Source: Fibrobacter sp. UWR3 (GTDB taxonomy: Bacteria; Fibrobacterota; Fibrobacteria; Fibrobacterales; Fibrobacteraceae). From it: a stretch of DNA of 64,000 nucleotides. Below the pieces are notes generated by a model. That model was given only the letters and a program-made list of their open reading frames with translations. It was not told the origin of the DNA and ran no database searches. The stretch lies in NCBI RefSeq assembly GCF_900143055.1, contig NZ_FRCW01000012.1, positions 44,272 to 108,271 on the forward strand, written 5' to 3'. Below are positions 33,030 through 40,136 of this stretch, in pieces. The stretch's first letter is position 1, and every line of letters begins with the position of its first letter. The translations under genes were made by a program, and so were the position numbers.

Positions 33030-33050
33030 ATTTCAACAAAGACATCCAAG

Positions 33051-33149
33051 ATGAAAAACATATCTAAGAAATCTTCCAAGAAGAACTCTCAAAATAATTT
33101 CAATATTGAACCCCTTGAACCGCGCCTGCTTATGGCTGCCGTCGAATAA
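33051..33149 (+). CDS. 32-residue LEPR-XLL mini-gene
   Basis: Product MKNISKKSSKKNSQNNFN, then IEPLEPRLLMAAVE and stop. It again has a basic head and a full LEPR motif (here LLM, closest to canonical LEPRxLL), then ends within four residues. CCAAG lies just before the ATG. Same position behind a FISUMP gene as at 31664 and 29023, with a different head sequence, so the three are not simple recent copies. Confidence 0.65.
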   Translation: MKNISKKSSKKNSQNNFNIEPLEPRLLMAAVE

Positions 33150-33235
33150 TCACTCCACACCCCACACTACACACTTCACATTTCACACTTCACATTTCAC
33201 ATTGCTTCTGCGTTAGGGGGCGTCGCACCGCCGTG
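33147..33235 (+). repeat. Trailer repeat after a LEPR gene (3), with CACATTT/CACACTT tandem units
   Basis: CACTCCACACCCCACACTAC then alternating CACTTCACATTTCA units, CATTGCTTCTGCG and TTAGGGGGCGTCGCACCGC. The last two parts recur at 34540-34570. Confidence 0.75.
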
Positions 33236-33262
33236 CGGTGGCGAGACGCGCAAGCGGCTCGA

Positions 33263-33345
33263 TGAGCCGACCCCGGATCAGGTCCGGGGTGACGAGAGGC
33301 GAGCAGCACCCGCCCCGGCCCCTGGCCGGGGAACGCCCAATAGTG
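33263..33345. repeat. REP-like cluster
   Basis: GACCCCGGATCAGGTCCGGG (a palindrome whose translation gives PDLIRG/SGVTRG-type peptides) followed by CCCGCCCCGGCC and GGGGAACGCCC. The same elements are at 23183 and 35560. Confidence 0.65.
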
Positions 33346-33376
33346 GGCTATACTTACTTTTACTGCTTTAGGTTAT

Positions 33377-33661
33377 TTACTTGTTCTCGCCGAAGAATCC
33401 GTGTTCCGAATGCTGAGACCACATTTCGAACATCGTCAAGTAGTTGTTCTTGATGTATTTCTGGATGGTCAGAAGATCCTTGTCGGAAAGAGAGCCGCGT
33501 TTCTGGACAACGGTGTCGCCGTTTGATTTGATGAAAAGTTTTGCGGAACCGGCTTCAGTCAATTTTGAGTCGCTCGCGTGTGCGTGGATGCATTCGACTA
33601 TGCAGGCCATGGTAAAATACAGATAGTAACCGGCGATCTTGAATGGAAAATATTTCGGCAT
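33377..33661 (-). CDS. DUF4160-like small protein
   Basis: 94 residues from ATG at 33661, whose first base overlaps the stop of the upstream gene. MPKYFPFKIAGYYLYF at the start, a histidine pair region IHAHAS, AKLFIKSNGDTVV and a final helix LLTIQKYIKNNYLTMFEMW follow the DUF4160 pattern, in which the usual motif is P-P-H-V-H; here it reads ECIHAHAS. DUF4160 proteins are suspected toxin-antitoxin components. The neighbours are two small genes with overlapping ends. Confidence 0.65.
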   Translation of the reverse strand: MPKYFPFKIAGYYLYFTMACIVECIHAHASDSKLTEAGSAKLFIKSNGDTVVQKRGSLSDKDLLTIQKYIKNNYLTMFEMWSQHSEHGFFGENK

Positions 33662-33894
33662 TAGTCGTTCCCGATCAAATCTTTGTTTTTCAGGTAGTAG
33701 GCCTGGACGAGGGCTAACTGTGCGTCGCACATGGAGGACTTGATCATGTCTCCGTCCTTGTTCAGGACGCAGGCTTGCTCCGGGTTGCTTAAATAGAGGA
33801 TCTTGACATCGCCGTTGTCTGTAACGGTGAAACTGTAGTTGGCGATAATCATGTCGGCCTTGTCGGCGATTTCATTAAGCTGTTGCTCGGACAT
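33661..33894 (-). CDS. Small protein of the DUF4160 operon
   Basis: 77 residues, MSEQQLNEIADKADMIIANY then YLSNPEQACVLNKDGDMIKS and a C-terminal helix. No catalytic motif. It overlaps the previous gene by 20 bp and the next by 1-3 bp, so it is certainly part of the operon. Similar short proteins accompany DUF4160 genes in other gut anaerobes (recollection). Confidence 0.6.
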   Translation of the reverse strand: MSEQQLNEIADKADMIIANYSFTVTDNGDVKILYLSNPEQACVLNKDGDMIKSSMCDAQLALVQAYYLKNKDLIGND

Positions 33895-34165
33895 TGTCCA
33901 CCTCGACGGATGTTATCGGTTGCAAGAAAATTTTCGGGTCGATGTAAAGGTCTTCAAGGATAGGGACCAGGTCGATATAGTCTTCGACGAGTTTGTCCTT
34001 GTTCTGGCTATATACGGCATCGACCACCAGGTAGCCGTTGTCCCATTCCTTCACCTTTGCAATCTTGACAAGGCTATACGGCCCCTTGAACCGTATAGTC
34101 CGCCCGTTAAAGGAGAAGGATATGTAACATCCATCATTTGACAGGATTGCCTTAGAATTGACCAT
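33875..34165 (-). CDS. First gene of the DUF4160 operon, function unknown
   Basis: 96 residues from ATG at 34165 (MVNSKAILSNDGCYISFSF); an ATG at 34180 would add five residues. Mostly beta, with GRTIRFKGPYSLVKIAKVKE and LVVDAVYSQNKDKLVEDYID. Not recognised. Leads the three-gene operon of overlapping small genes. Confidence 0.55.
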   Translation of the reverse strand: MVNSKAILSNDGCYISFSFNGRTIRFKGPYSLVKIAKVKEWDNGYLVVDAVYSQNKDKLVEDYIDLVPILEDLYIDPKIFLQPITSVEVDNVRATA

Positions 34166-34289
34166 GTCCACAATATACATTATTCTGTCGCCAAAGGCAA
34201 CCTGGGCTGGCTCGGTTTTACAGGGGGAACGCCCATGAAAAAAAAACAGGCTTTCAAAAAAGCCCTATTCGTCAGACAAGTTTGGCCAA

Positions 34290-34472
34290 TCAGAACCCCT
34301 TTTCCGCAACGACATTTTTTTGTTTTTGCTGCAAGATGATGTCGAAAGCCTTGGCGAAGAATTCCGCTTCTTCTGCCGATGCCGCGCTTTCGATAACATC
34401 GGAAGTTTCCGAAAGACCGATGTGCTTGCATTCTTCGTAAAGTTCGTGCATTCTTTTCGCTTGCTGAGTCAT
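34290..34472 (-). CDS. 60-residue hypothetical protein
   Basis: From ATG at 34472: MTQQAKRMHELYEECKHIGL, then SETSDVIESAASAEEAEFF and ILQQKQKNVVAEKGF. Highly helical and charged. No family recognised; the size and acidic helix would fit an antitoxin, but no toxin gene is beside it. Confidence 0.5.
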   Translation of the reverse strand: MTQQAKRMHELYEECKHIGLSETSDVIESAASAEEAEFFAKAFDIILQQKQKNVVAEKGF

Positions 34473-34504
34473 ATCATAAATATACAAACATTTTTGAAAA
34501 AAAA

Positions 34505-34570
34505 CACTTCGAATAATCACCCCACACTTCACATTTCACATTGCTTCTGCGTTAGGGGGCGTCGCACCGC
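34505..34570 (+). repeat. Trailer repeat (4), solo
   Basis: GAATAATCACCCCACACTTC, CACATTTCACATTGCTTCTGCG and TTAGGGGGCGTCGCACCGC, as after the LEPR mini-gene at 33051 but with no LEPR gene here. It abuts segmental duplication copy 2. Confidence 0.7.
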
Positions 34571-34590
34571 AATTTGTATATTTTAGTACA

Positions 34591-35016
34591 ATGAAGCGTA
34601 TTAAACAAAATATTCTGTCGATGATTGCGGTCGCGTTGTTCGCGATTCTTGCTGCCGTTGTCGAAGGTTCTTTTGTTTACGATTACGGAACCGAAATGGG
34701 GCGGGCTTCGGAATATGGCAAGGTCTCCGCCGACAATGTGCATGCCGAAAGTCCGCTGTTCCTGTTGCGGGAATCGACTGCCGAGGCCATGCAGTTTACA
34801 CGCAGGTCGGGCCAGCAGGTGTCCTTGCGTGCATCGCGCGGCAACGGCCTTCAAGGGGACGGCGGACGCAGTTCGGCAACGTTCAAGCAGGCTACGCCAT
34901 TTCCGACTAAGATCGCGCGGCCAACTGTTTGCGCCCAATGCGGCTTTCCTTTGCCGCTAGTTTATCAGAAATCAAAAGAGTATTACGTTTATACGCTAGA
35001 GCGAATGCTCTGTTAG
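34591..35016 (+). CDS. Uncharacterised membrane-anchored protein, duplicated (copy 2a)
   Basis: 141 residues, nearly identical to 22217-22642 (differences include MKRIKQNILS for MRSVKQNVSS). Same hydrophobic segment and same cysteine-containing tail. The first bases differ most, indicating that the duplication boundary lies near the start. Same doubt about translation as for copy 1a. Confidence 0.45.
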   Translation: MKRIKQNILSMIAVALFAILAAVVEGSFVYDYGTEMGRASEYGKVSADNVHAESPLFLLRESTAEAMQFTRRSGQQVSLRASRGNGLQGDGGRSSATFKQATPFPTKIARPTVCAQCGFPLPLVYQKSKEYYVYTLERMLC

Positions 35017-35106
35017 CAAGTTCTTTCTCCAAGCCTTAAACACTAGTAAATGGCCGCGGCCCCTACCGGGTGCGTGACATCATTCATTTTAAAAAAGAGA
35101 AAGAAC

Positions 35107-35508
35107 ATGGAAAACATTTCTAAGATGGAGATGGCTAACGCCCTCTTCAACAAGCCCTATATCAAGACCGAAAAGAAGTTTTTCGGATTCAAGACCAACG
35201 TCACCTACACCAGGACGAATTCGCCCGTTGTGGGAATATGCCTGGACTACAGCCCTACGGAGGGCCAAAAGGTCAAGGAAATTGTCGAGGCTTCTCCAAG
35301 CGCCCTGGACGCGGTCGTTCAAAAAAATGGCCATCCGAAAACAGGCGACAACGGGAACTTTCGCCTGAATCTCTGCTATTCGCAGGACCGCGAATTTGCG
35401 GCACTGCATCTGCAGCAGTTCTCGGGATTCGAGTACCATACCGTAGGTGAAATCCGTTTTGCCGAAGGCGACGAGGCGCATAAACTTCTCGCCGTTTTCG
35501 TGAAATAA
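35107..35508 (+). CDS. Uncharacterised 133-residue protein, duplicated (copy 2b)
   Basis: One residue differs from 22735-23136. The intervening 85 bp before the start are more diverged than the coding part, which argues that this gene is under selection or was recently converted. Followed by a hairpin that on the minus strand would end tatAC transcription. Confidence 0.65.
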   Translation: MENISKMEMANALFNKPYIKTEKKFFGFKTNVTYTRTNSPVVGICLDYSPTEGQKVKEIVEASPSALDAVVQKNGHPKTGDNGNFRLNLCYSQDREFAALHLQQFSGFEYHTVGEIRFAEGDEAHKLLAVFVK

Positions 35509-35521
35509 ACGGACATATCGT

Positions 35522-35554
35522 CAAAAAGGCTCCCTCGGAAAAACGAGGGGGCCT
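35522..35554 (-). terminator. Intrinsic terminator of tatAC
   Basis: Stem from GGCTCCCTCG (35528-35537) and CGAGGGGGCC (35544-35553); on the minus strand it is followed by TTTTTGA. The same hairpin is at 23156-23180. Confidence 0.65.
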
Positions 35555-35559
35555 CGTTG

Positions 35560-35725
35560 CAGCTCCCGCCCCGGCCCTTCGGCAGGCTCAGGGACCTGGC
35601 CGGGGAACGCCCAAGGAAGGGCTAAATTTCAAAAATTATTTAGTAGGAAAATTATTTTTCTGCTGGATAATTTTCGTAACATCCGTTTTTGTAATTGGTT
35701 TGGCTCGATGAGCCGGGGAACGCCC
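35560..35725. repeat. REP-like elements flanking P1c
   Basis: CCCTTCGGCAGGCTCAGGGA and GGGGAACGCCC at 35575-35612; GGCTCGATGAGCCGGGGAAC at 35700-35719. The second lies within the 3' end of the tatC frame. Confidence 0.6.
35633..35673. repeat. 41-bp palindrome P1, copy c (solo, at the tatC 3' end)
   Basis: Left arm AAATTATTTAGTAG as in copy a; the right arm has diverged (CTGCTGGATAATTT). No ATPase gene is next to it. It supplies the last codons and stop of tatC. Confidence 0.8.
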
Positions 35726-36436
35726 ATGGAAGCGTCTGGCCGCCAAGAGTCCTGCTTCAAAGAGCAGGTAAGTCGGTGCGCCCAGAAGTAGTTGGCTTAT
35801 GATGTCGGGTGGAGTAAGGAATGCGGCGAACAGCAGGATTGCCACCACCACGTAGGGGCGCTTGCTGCATACGGTCTCGTAGCTCACGATATCCGCACGG
35901 ATAAGCGCGTAGGTCACCAGCGGGAACTGGAACATGCATCCGAACGCAAGGGAAAGCCAGAGCGCGAGTGTTACCAGGTTAGAGATGCCAAATACGGGCT
36001 GTAGGGTCGTGCTTGCAAAACTCATGCCGAACTGCACAATCAGCGGGAAGCAGACGATTAGGCAGAACGCGACGCCCGCGATAAAGAGCATGCTGGTCAG
36101 CGCAACGATGGAACGGATGAAGCGTTTCTCGTTGTCGTATAGGGCGGGAAGCACGAACTGCCACATGTTCCAGGCGATGTAGGGCGAAAACAGCACGCAG
36201 TCCAGCAGTGCAGAAATCTTGAGCTGCAGCAGGAACACTTCCATCGGGGAAAAGTAATGGAGCGTGACGCCGCCCTGCAGGGCAATTTGTTCACAGAACC
36301 AGTCCAGAACGTAGGGCGAAACAAGGAAAAGGGGCACGATGCCGATGGCAAGGGCGACAATAGAACGCAAAAGCGCCCGTCGGAGCGCTTCCAAATGCGA
36401 AATCAGCGTAGCCTCTTGATCCTGTTTGGAGGACAT
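35636..36436 (-). CDS. tatC: Twin-arginine translocase subunit TatC
   Basis: 266 residues with six membrane helices. Family landmarks: HLEALRRALLRS at the N-terminus, FSPMEVFLLQLKIS, FVLPALYDNEKRF and FAAFLTPPDIISQLLLGAP near the last helices. The start shares one base with the tatA stop. The family core ends about residue 240; the remaining ~25 residues (HGRSPAHRAKPITK, then TDVTKIIQQKNNFPTK) are encoded by a REP-like element and palindrome P1c, so the native end was replaced. Confidence 0.93.
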   Translation of the reverse strand: MSSKQDQEATLISHLEALRRALLRSIVALAIGIVPLFLVSPYVLDWFCEQIALQGGVTLHYFSPMEVFLLQLKISALLDCVLFSPYIAWNMWQFVLPALYDNEKRFIRSIVALTSMLFIAGVAFCLIVCFPLIVQFGMSFASTTLQPVFGISNLVTLALWLSLAFGCMFQFPLVTYALIRADIVSYETVCSKRPYVVVAILLFAAFLTPPDIISQLLLGAPTYLLFEAGLLAARRFHGRSPAHRAKPITKTDVTKIIQQKNNFPTK

Positions 36437-36639
36437 TAGCCTTTCTTTTCTTCTGCCTCGGCGGCTTTTTCCACCGTCTTCTGCAGGTCTTCGGCTTCTT
36501 CCTTCAGGGCGTCTTTCGCCTTCTTGTACTCGTTCTGGGCGCGTCCCAGGGAACGCGCAAGTTCAGGAATGCGCTTTGCTCCGAACAAAAGGAGCACCAC
36601 GACCACAATCAGGATTATTTCTGGAATTCCAATGGACAT
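36436..36639 (-). CDS. tatA: Twin-arginine translocase subunit TatA/TatE
   Basis: 67 residues: one N-terminal membrane helix (PEIILIVVVVLLLFGAKRIP), the hinge FGAKRIPELARSLG with the conserved FG pair, then an amphipathic helix and an acidic/basic tail. First gene of tatAC. It forms the variable pore that exports folded proteins. Confidence 0.93.
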   Translation of the reverse strand: MSIGIPEIILIVVVVLLLFGAKRIPELARSLGRAQNEYKKAKDALKEEAEDLQKTVEKAAEAEEKKG

Positions 36640-36710
36640 TTTTTACCTGCCTTTTCGTAGAAATATAACATAATTTCTTTGTATATTTTAGGCAAAAGAC
36701 AAAGGAGTTT

Positions 36711-37295
36711 ATGATGAAGGTCGTTTTATTTAACGGTAGCCGTCGCGAAAAGGGCTGCACTTATACGGCGCTGAACCTGGTGGCTGGCGAACTCAAGGCC
36801 GCGGGCATCGAGACGGAAATTTTCTTTGTGGGTGGTCGCGTGCTGAAGGGCGAAATTGACGCCGTGGTTCACGAGGCCAAGGAAAGCCTTAAAACGGCCG
36901 ACGCCGTCGTCTATGGCTCCCCGGTTTATTATGCATCTCCCAGCGGTGAAATGCTGATGTTCCTGGACAGGCTTTACGGCATTGCCGAAGCGGAACTGCT
37001 CTTTAAGCCCGCCGCAACGGTTGCTTCTGCCCGCCGCGCAGGGACTAGCGCTACTCTTGATGCTCTGAATAAGTATCCGGCGTTTGCACAGCAGCCTATG
37101 GTGGCGTCGCGCTACTGGAACATGGTCCACGGTTCTAGTCCCGAAGATGTGCTGAAGGACGAGGAAGGCGTGCAGATTATGAAGGAACTGGGCCGCAACA
37201 TGGCTTGGATTCTGAAGAGCATCGAAGCGGGCAAGAAGGCGGGTGTCGTGCAGCCTGTTGCCGAAAAGAAAATCTTCACGAACTTTATCCGCTAG
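36711..37295 (+). CDS. NAD(P)H-dependent FMN reductase / flavodoxin-like protein
   Basis: 194 residues; AAAGGAG before the ATG, with a second ATG directly after it. MMKVVLFNGSRREKGCTYTA is the FMN phosphate loop, VVYGSPVYYASPSGEMLMFLDR the central flavin contact (G-S-P-V-Y), as in iron-sulfur flavoprotein-type NADPH:FMN reductases. No cluster cysteines are visible, so it is probably a plain FMN reductase. The hydrolase gene starts 10 bp later and is likely co-transcribed. Confidence 0.88.
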   Translation: MMKVVLFNGSRREKGCTYTALNLVAGELKAAGIETEIFFVGGRVLKGEIDAVVHEAKESLKTADAVVYGSPVYYASPSGEMLMFLDRLYGIAEAELLFKPAATVASARRAGTSATLDALNKYPAFAQQPMVASRYWNMVHGSSPEDVLKDEEGVQIMKELGRNMAWILKSIEAGKKAGVVQPVAEKKIFTNFIR

Positions 37296-37305
37296 AATAG
37301 GAACG

Positions 37306-38397
37306 ATGCGCTTGCGTTTTGCAAAGAACAAAAAACTCATGATTACGGCGATTATCTTATCTGTACTTTTTATTTTAGGAGATGTGGGCGTGTTGTTCTT
37401 ATCGCAGGCGAGCTTCGGCCATATTCCACAAGGCAAGCGCCTTGAACGCATCAAGCAGTCGCCGAATTACGACGGCAAGCAGTTCGTAAACGAGGTCGAG
37501 ACCGTCACCATGACGGGAGACAGGAGCGTGTTTGCCGTGTGGAAGGATTTCCTGTTCGGCGACAAGAGTCAGACCGTTCCCGATACCGCATTGAGCGTGC
37601 TCAAGACCGACCTGAAGTCGCTACCGCAGGGCCGCGATTGGATTGTATGGTTCGGACATTCCTCGTACCTGCTTAATTTATCTGGAAAGAAGGTACTGGT
37701 GGACCCGGTTTTTTACCAGGGCTCGCCGGTGAGTTTCGTGAACAAGATGTTCAAGGGAACGGACATCTACAAGCCCGTCGACATGCCGGATATTGACTAC
37801 CTGGTGATTTCGCACGACCACTGGGACCACTTGGATTACCGGGTGGTTACGGAACTGGAACCTCGCGTAAAGCGCGTGGTGACTGGCCTTGGCGTGGGCG
37901 AGCATTTTGAATACTGGAAGTATCCCGTTGAAAAACTTACGGAACTTGACTGGTGGGAATCTGTTGATCTGGGCGAAGGATTTTATGTGACAGCGACTCC
38001 GGCAAGGCATTTTTCGGGCCGCGATTTGCACCAGAATAAGACCCTGTGGGCGTCGTTCGCGTTCAAGTCTCCTAAGCGCACTATATGGATTGGCGGTGAT
38101 TCGGGTTACGGTCCGCACTTCGAAAAAATCGGAAAGAAATTTGCCGACATCGATTTGGCGATTCTTGAAAACGGGCAGTACAATAAGGACTGGTCGCTTA
38201 TCCACACCATGCCGGAATACCTGGGCAAGGAAATGGTGGAACTGGATGCAAACCGCTACATGACGGTTCACCATTCCAAGTTCTGCCTGAGCAAGCATTC
38301 GTACACGGAACCGCTGGAAAATGCGAAACGTGCCGCCCAGGAATCGGGCAAGCCCGTGCTTATGCCGCAAATGGGCGAAGTCGTGTATTTGGAATAA
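37306..38397 (+). CDS. Membrane-anchored metallo-beta-lactamase-fold hydrolase (NAPE-PLD/UlaG-like)
   Basis: 363 residues from ATG at 37306. N-terminal membrane anchor (ITAIILSVLFILGDVGVLFL). The zinc motif HDHWDH appears in LVISHDHWDHLDY, after GHSSYLLNLSGKKVLVDPVF. Later ligands are in PARHFSGR and WIGGDSGYG, and MTVHHSKF near the end. This order matches the N-acylphosphatidylethanolamine phospholipase D-like branch, which acts on phospholipids or related esters; the actual substrate is unknown. Confidence 0.88.
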   Translation: MRLRFAKNKKLMITAIILSVLFILGDVGVLFLSQASFGHIPQGKRLERIKQSPNYDGKQFVNEVETVTMTGDRSVFAVWKDFLFGDKSQTVPDTALSVLKTDLKSLPQGRDWIVWFGHSSYLLNLSGKKVLVDPVFYQGSPVSFVNKMFKGTDIYKPVDMPDIDYLVISHDHWDHLDYRVVTELEPRVKRVVTGLGVGEHFEYWKYPVEKLTELDWWESVDLGEGFYVTATPARHFSGRDLHQNKTLWASFAFKSPKRTIWIGGDSGYGPHFEKIGKKFADIDLAILENGQYNKDWSLIHTMPEYLGKEMVELDANRYMTVHHSKFCLSKHSYTEPLENAKRAAQESGKPVLMPQMGEVVYLE

Positions 38398-38438
38398 TAC
38401 GGTTGTTTTTACACACTTCCTAAACGGATATTTTAAGC

Positions 38439-38465
38439 AAGCACCCGCAAAAAGGTGCTTTTTTT
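38439..38465 (+). terminator. Intrinsic terminator after the hydrolase gene
   Basis: AAGCACC (38439-38445) pairs with GGTGCTT (38454-38460), followed by TTTTT. Confidence 0.85.
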
Positions 38466-38519
38466 GACGTTTTTATCTAATTATGTGGGTGCGGGGTTGG
38501 TGTTCCAAGAGGTTTGTGT

Positions 38520-40118
38520 ATGGATTGTTTGGCACGGAGGCTTGCTCCGGTTGTTTTTGCGAGCGTGCTTGTTGCATGCGGTGAGAGTTCCGTCAGTGTT
38601 GATGCTGGCGTTGGCGTCGAATCGAGTGACGCGATGTTTTCTGAACCTGTTTATTTCGCTTCGTCTTCAAGCACTGGAGAAGCGCCTGCGGGAACGCCGA
38701 AGTATTCTTTTGCGGAACCGCCTGAAGGAGGCGCTTCTTCAATTGCACAAGAATCCAAGTATTCTTTTGCGGAAATGCCGGCGGTTGGCGTTTCGAGTAG
38801 CAGTTATTCTGCGGATCCCATGCCAAATAACGGCGTGCCTTATATTCGCATTGTCGCGGAAGATGCGACAGTACTTACGCGGACGGACAGTCTGGAAAAA
38901 CCCGAGTACATCGGGTGCACCATTGAGGTCGCGGGGAACGGAAAGTATACCGATATTCCACTACGCGCCGCAAAAATAAAGCAACGCGGGAACTCTACAC
39001 GGCTCTGGTATGACAAGAAGCCTTACCGCATCAAGTTTCAGGAAAAGACCGAAATGCTCGGGCTTGCCGCGAACAAGGACTGGGTGCTGTTGGCAAATTT
39101 TCGCGACCCGACGAACCTGATGAATGCGCTTGCTTTCGATATCGCGCGGGAGATGGGTAATTTCAATTTTGTGAATGCGAACCGCTTTGTGGAAGTTGAA
39201 ATCAACGGCGATTACAAGGGGTTGTACCAGCTGACGGAACAGATTGAACAGGCGGAAAACCGCGTGAATGTTGCCGCAGACGGGGTCCTCCTGAGTTTGG
39301 ACCAGGATGACGGTCCGGAACTTTCCCCCGATGCGGCGGACAACTTCTGGAGCGCTACATACAAATTGCCTGTTGCCGTAAAATACCCGAAGACGCTTGC
39401 AGAAGGTGACTTGGAACGAATCCGGACGGATTTTAAACGACTGGAAGATGCGATTGCTACTGCCGATTACGATGCGGTGCAGGCGTTACTTGACGTGCGC
39501 ACGTTTATGGATTTCTTGATTCTGCAAGAAATCACACGCAACGTGGAACTCGAGGCCCCGCGTAGCATGTACCTGCACAAGGCATCTGCGGAAGGCAAGT
39601 ACGTATTTGGGCCCGTGTGGGATTTTGATGGCGGTTTTGGTTACAGCTGGAACGAAGAGACGAAGGAATACTTTGGCAGTCAATCGTGGATTCTCGGGAG
39701 TACGAACCCGAGCGGAAGCCCGTTCAACTGCACGGCCGACAAGAAGAATGACTGGGGAATGTGCACTGCGGGAACATCCGGAGGCCGAGGCGGGTTTGGC
39801 GGCTTTGGTGCTAATGCCTGGGACGGTTCGGGAGCATCTGGTTTTTTCACGAACCTTTTCTCTAATGCGCAATTCCTTGCAGATTACAAGGCGCGCTGGG
39901 CGGAACTTGCACCGAAACTCTCTGCGCTTGTTTCGGAGCGCCTGAACGTGTACCTTACAGAAAATGCGGTGGCGATGGCGAATGATGCCGCCCGCTGGCC
40001 CTGGCCCGAAAGCAAGAATAATACGGGGAAAAATTCTGCTGCTGCGGCCCAAGATTTGGAAATGTGGATGCAGAAGCGAATTTCGGACTACGGTGCCGTG
40101 GTGGATGGATATTATTAG
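38520..40118 (+). CDS. CotH-kinase-like lipoprotein
   Basis: 532 residues from ATG at 38520. Lipoprotein signal with LVAC lipobox at about residue 20, then a low-complexity linker with a repeated KYSFAE motif. The CotH domain begins near 120: KIKQRGNSTRLWYDKKPYRI, WVLLANFRDPTNLMNALAFD, VEVEINGDYKGLYQLTEQIE, and the metal-binding VWDFDGGFGY. CotH proteins are atypical protein kinases first known from spore coats; in Fibrobacter and other fibre degraders they occur in surface proteins. A glycine-rich insert (GGRGGFGGFGAN) is near 425. Confidence 0.88.
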   Translation: MDCLARRLAPVVFASVLVACGESSVSVDAGVGVESSDAMFSEPVYFASSSSTGEAPAGTPKYSFAEPPEGGASSIAQESKYSFAEMPAVGVSSSSYSADPMPNNGVPYIRIVAEDATVLTRTDSLEKPEYIGCTIEVAGNGKYTDIPLRAAKIKQRGNSTRLWYDKKPYRIKFQEKTEMLGLAANKDWVLLANFRDPTNLMNALAFDIAREMGNFNFVNANRFVEVEINGDYKGLYQLTEQIEQAENRVNVAADGVLLSLDQDDGPELSPDAADNFWSATYKLPVAVKYPKTLAEGDLERIRTDFKRLEDAIATADYDAVQALLDVRTFMDFLILQEITRNVELEAPRSMYLHKASAEGKYVFGPVWDFDGGFGYSWNEETKEYFGSQSWILGSTNPSGSPFNCTADKKNDWGMCTAGTSGGRGGFGGFGANAWDGSGASGFFTNLFSNAQFLADYKARWAELAPKLSALVSERLNVYLTENAVAMANDAARWPWPESKNNTGKNSAAAAQDLEMWMQKRISDYGAVVDGYY

Positions 40119-40136
40119 TTATATTGACTTTTTGGA

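Larger units (their letters stand above)
34591..35673 (+). repeat. Segmental duplication, copy 2
   Basis: Matches 22217-23328 in order: two genes, hairpin, REP-like tail, GGCTAAATTTC and palindrome P1. No ATPase gene follows; tatC abuts it instead. Confidence 0.85.

Noticed and set aside
33147..33235. Possible CRISPR-like array of CACATTT/CACACTT units
   Set aside because: Units are about 8-16 bp without spacers; a tandem microsatellite, and no cas genes are near.
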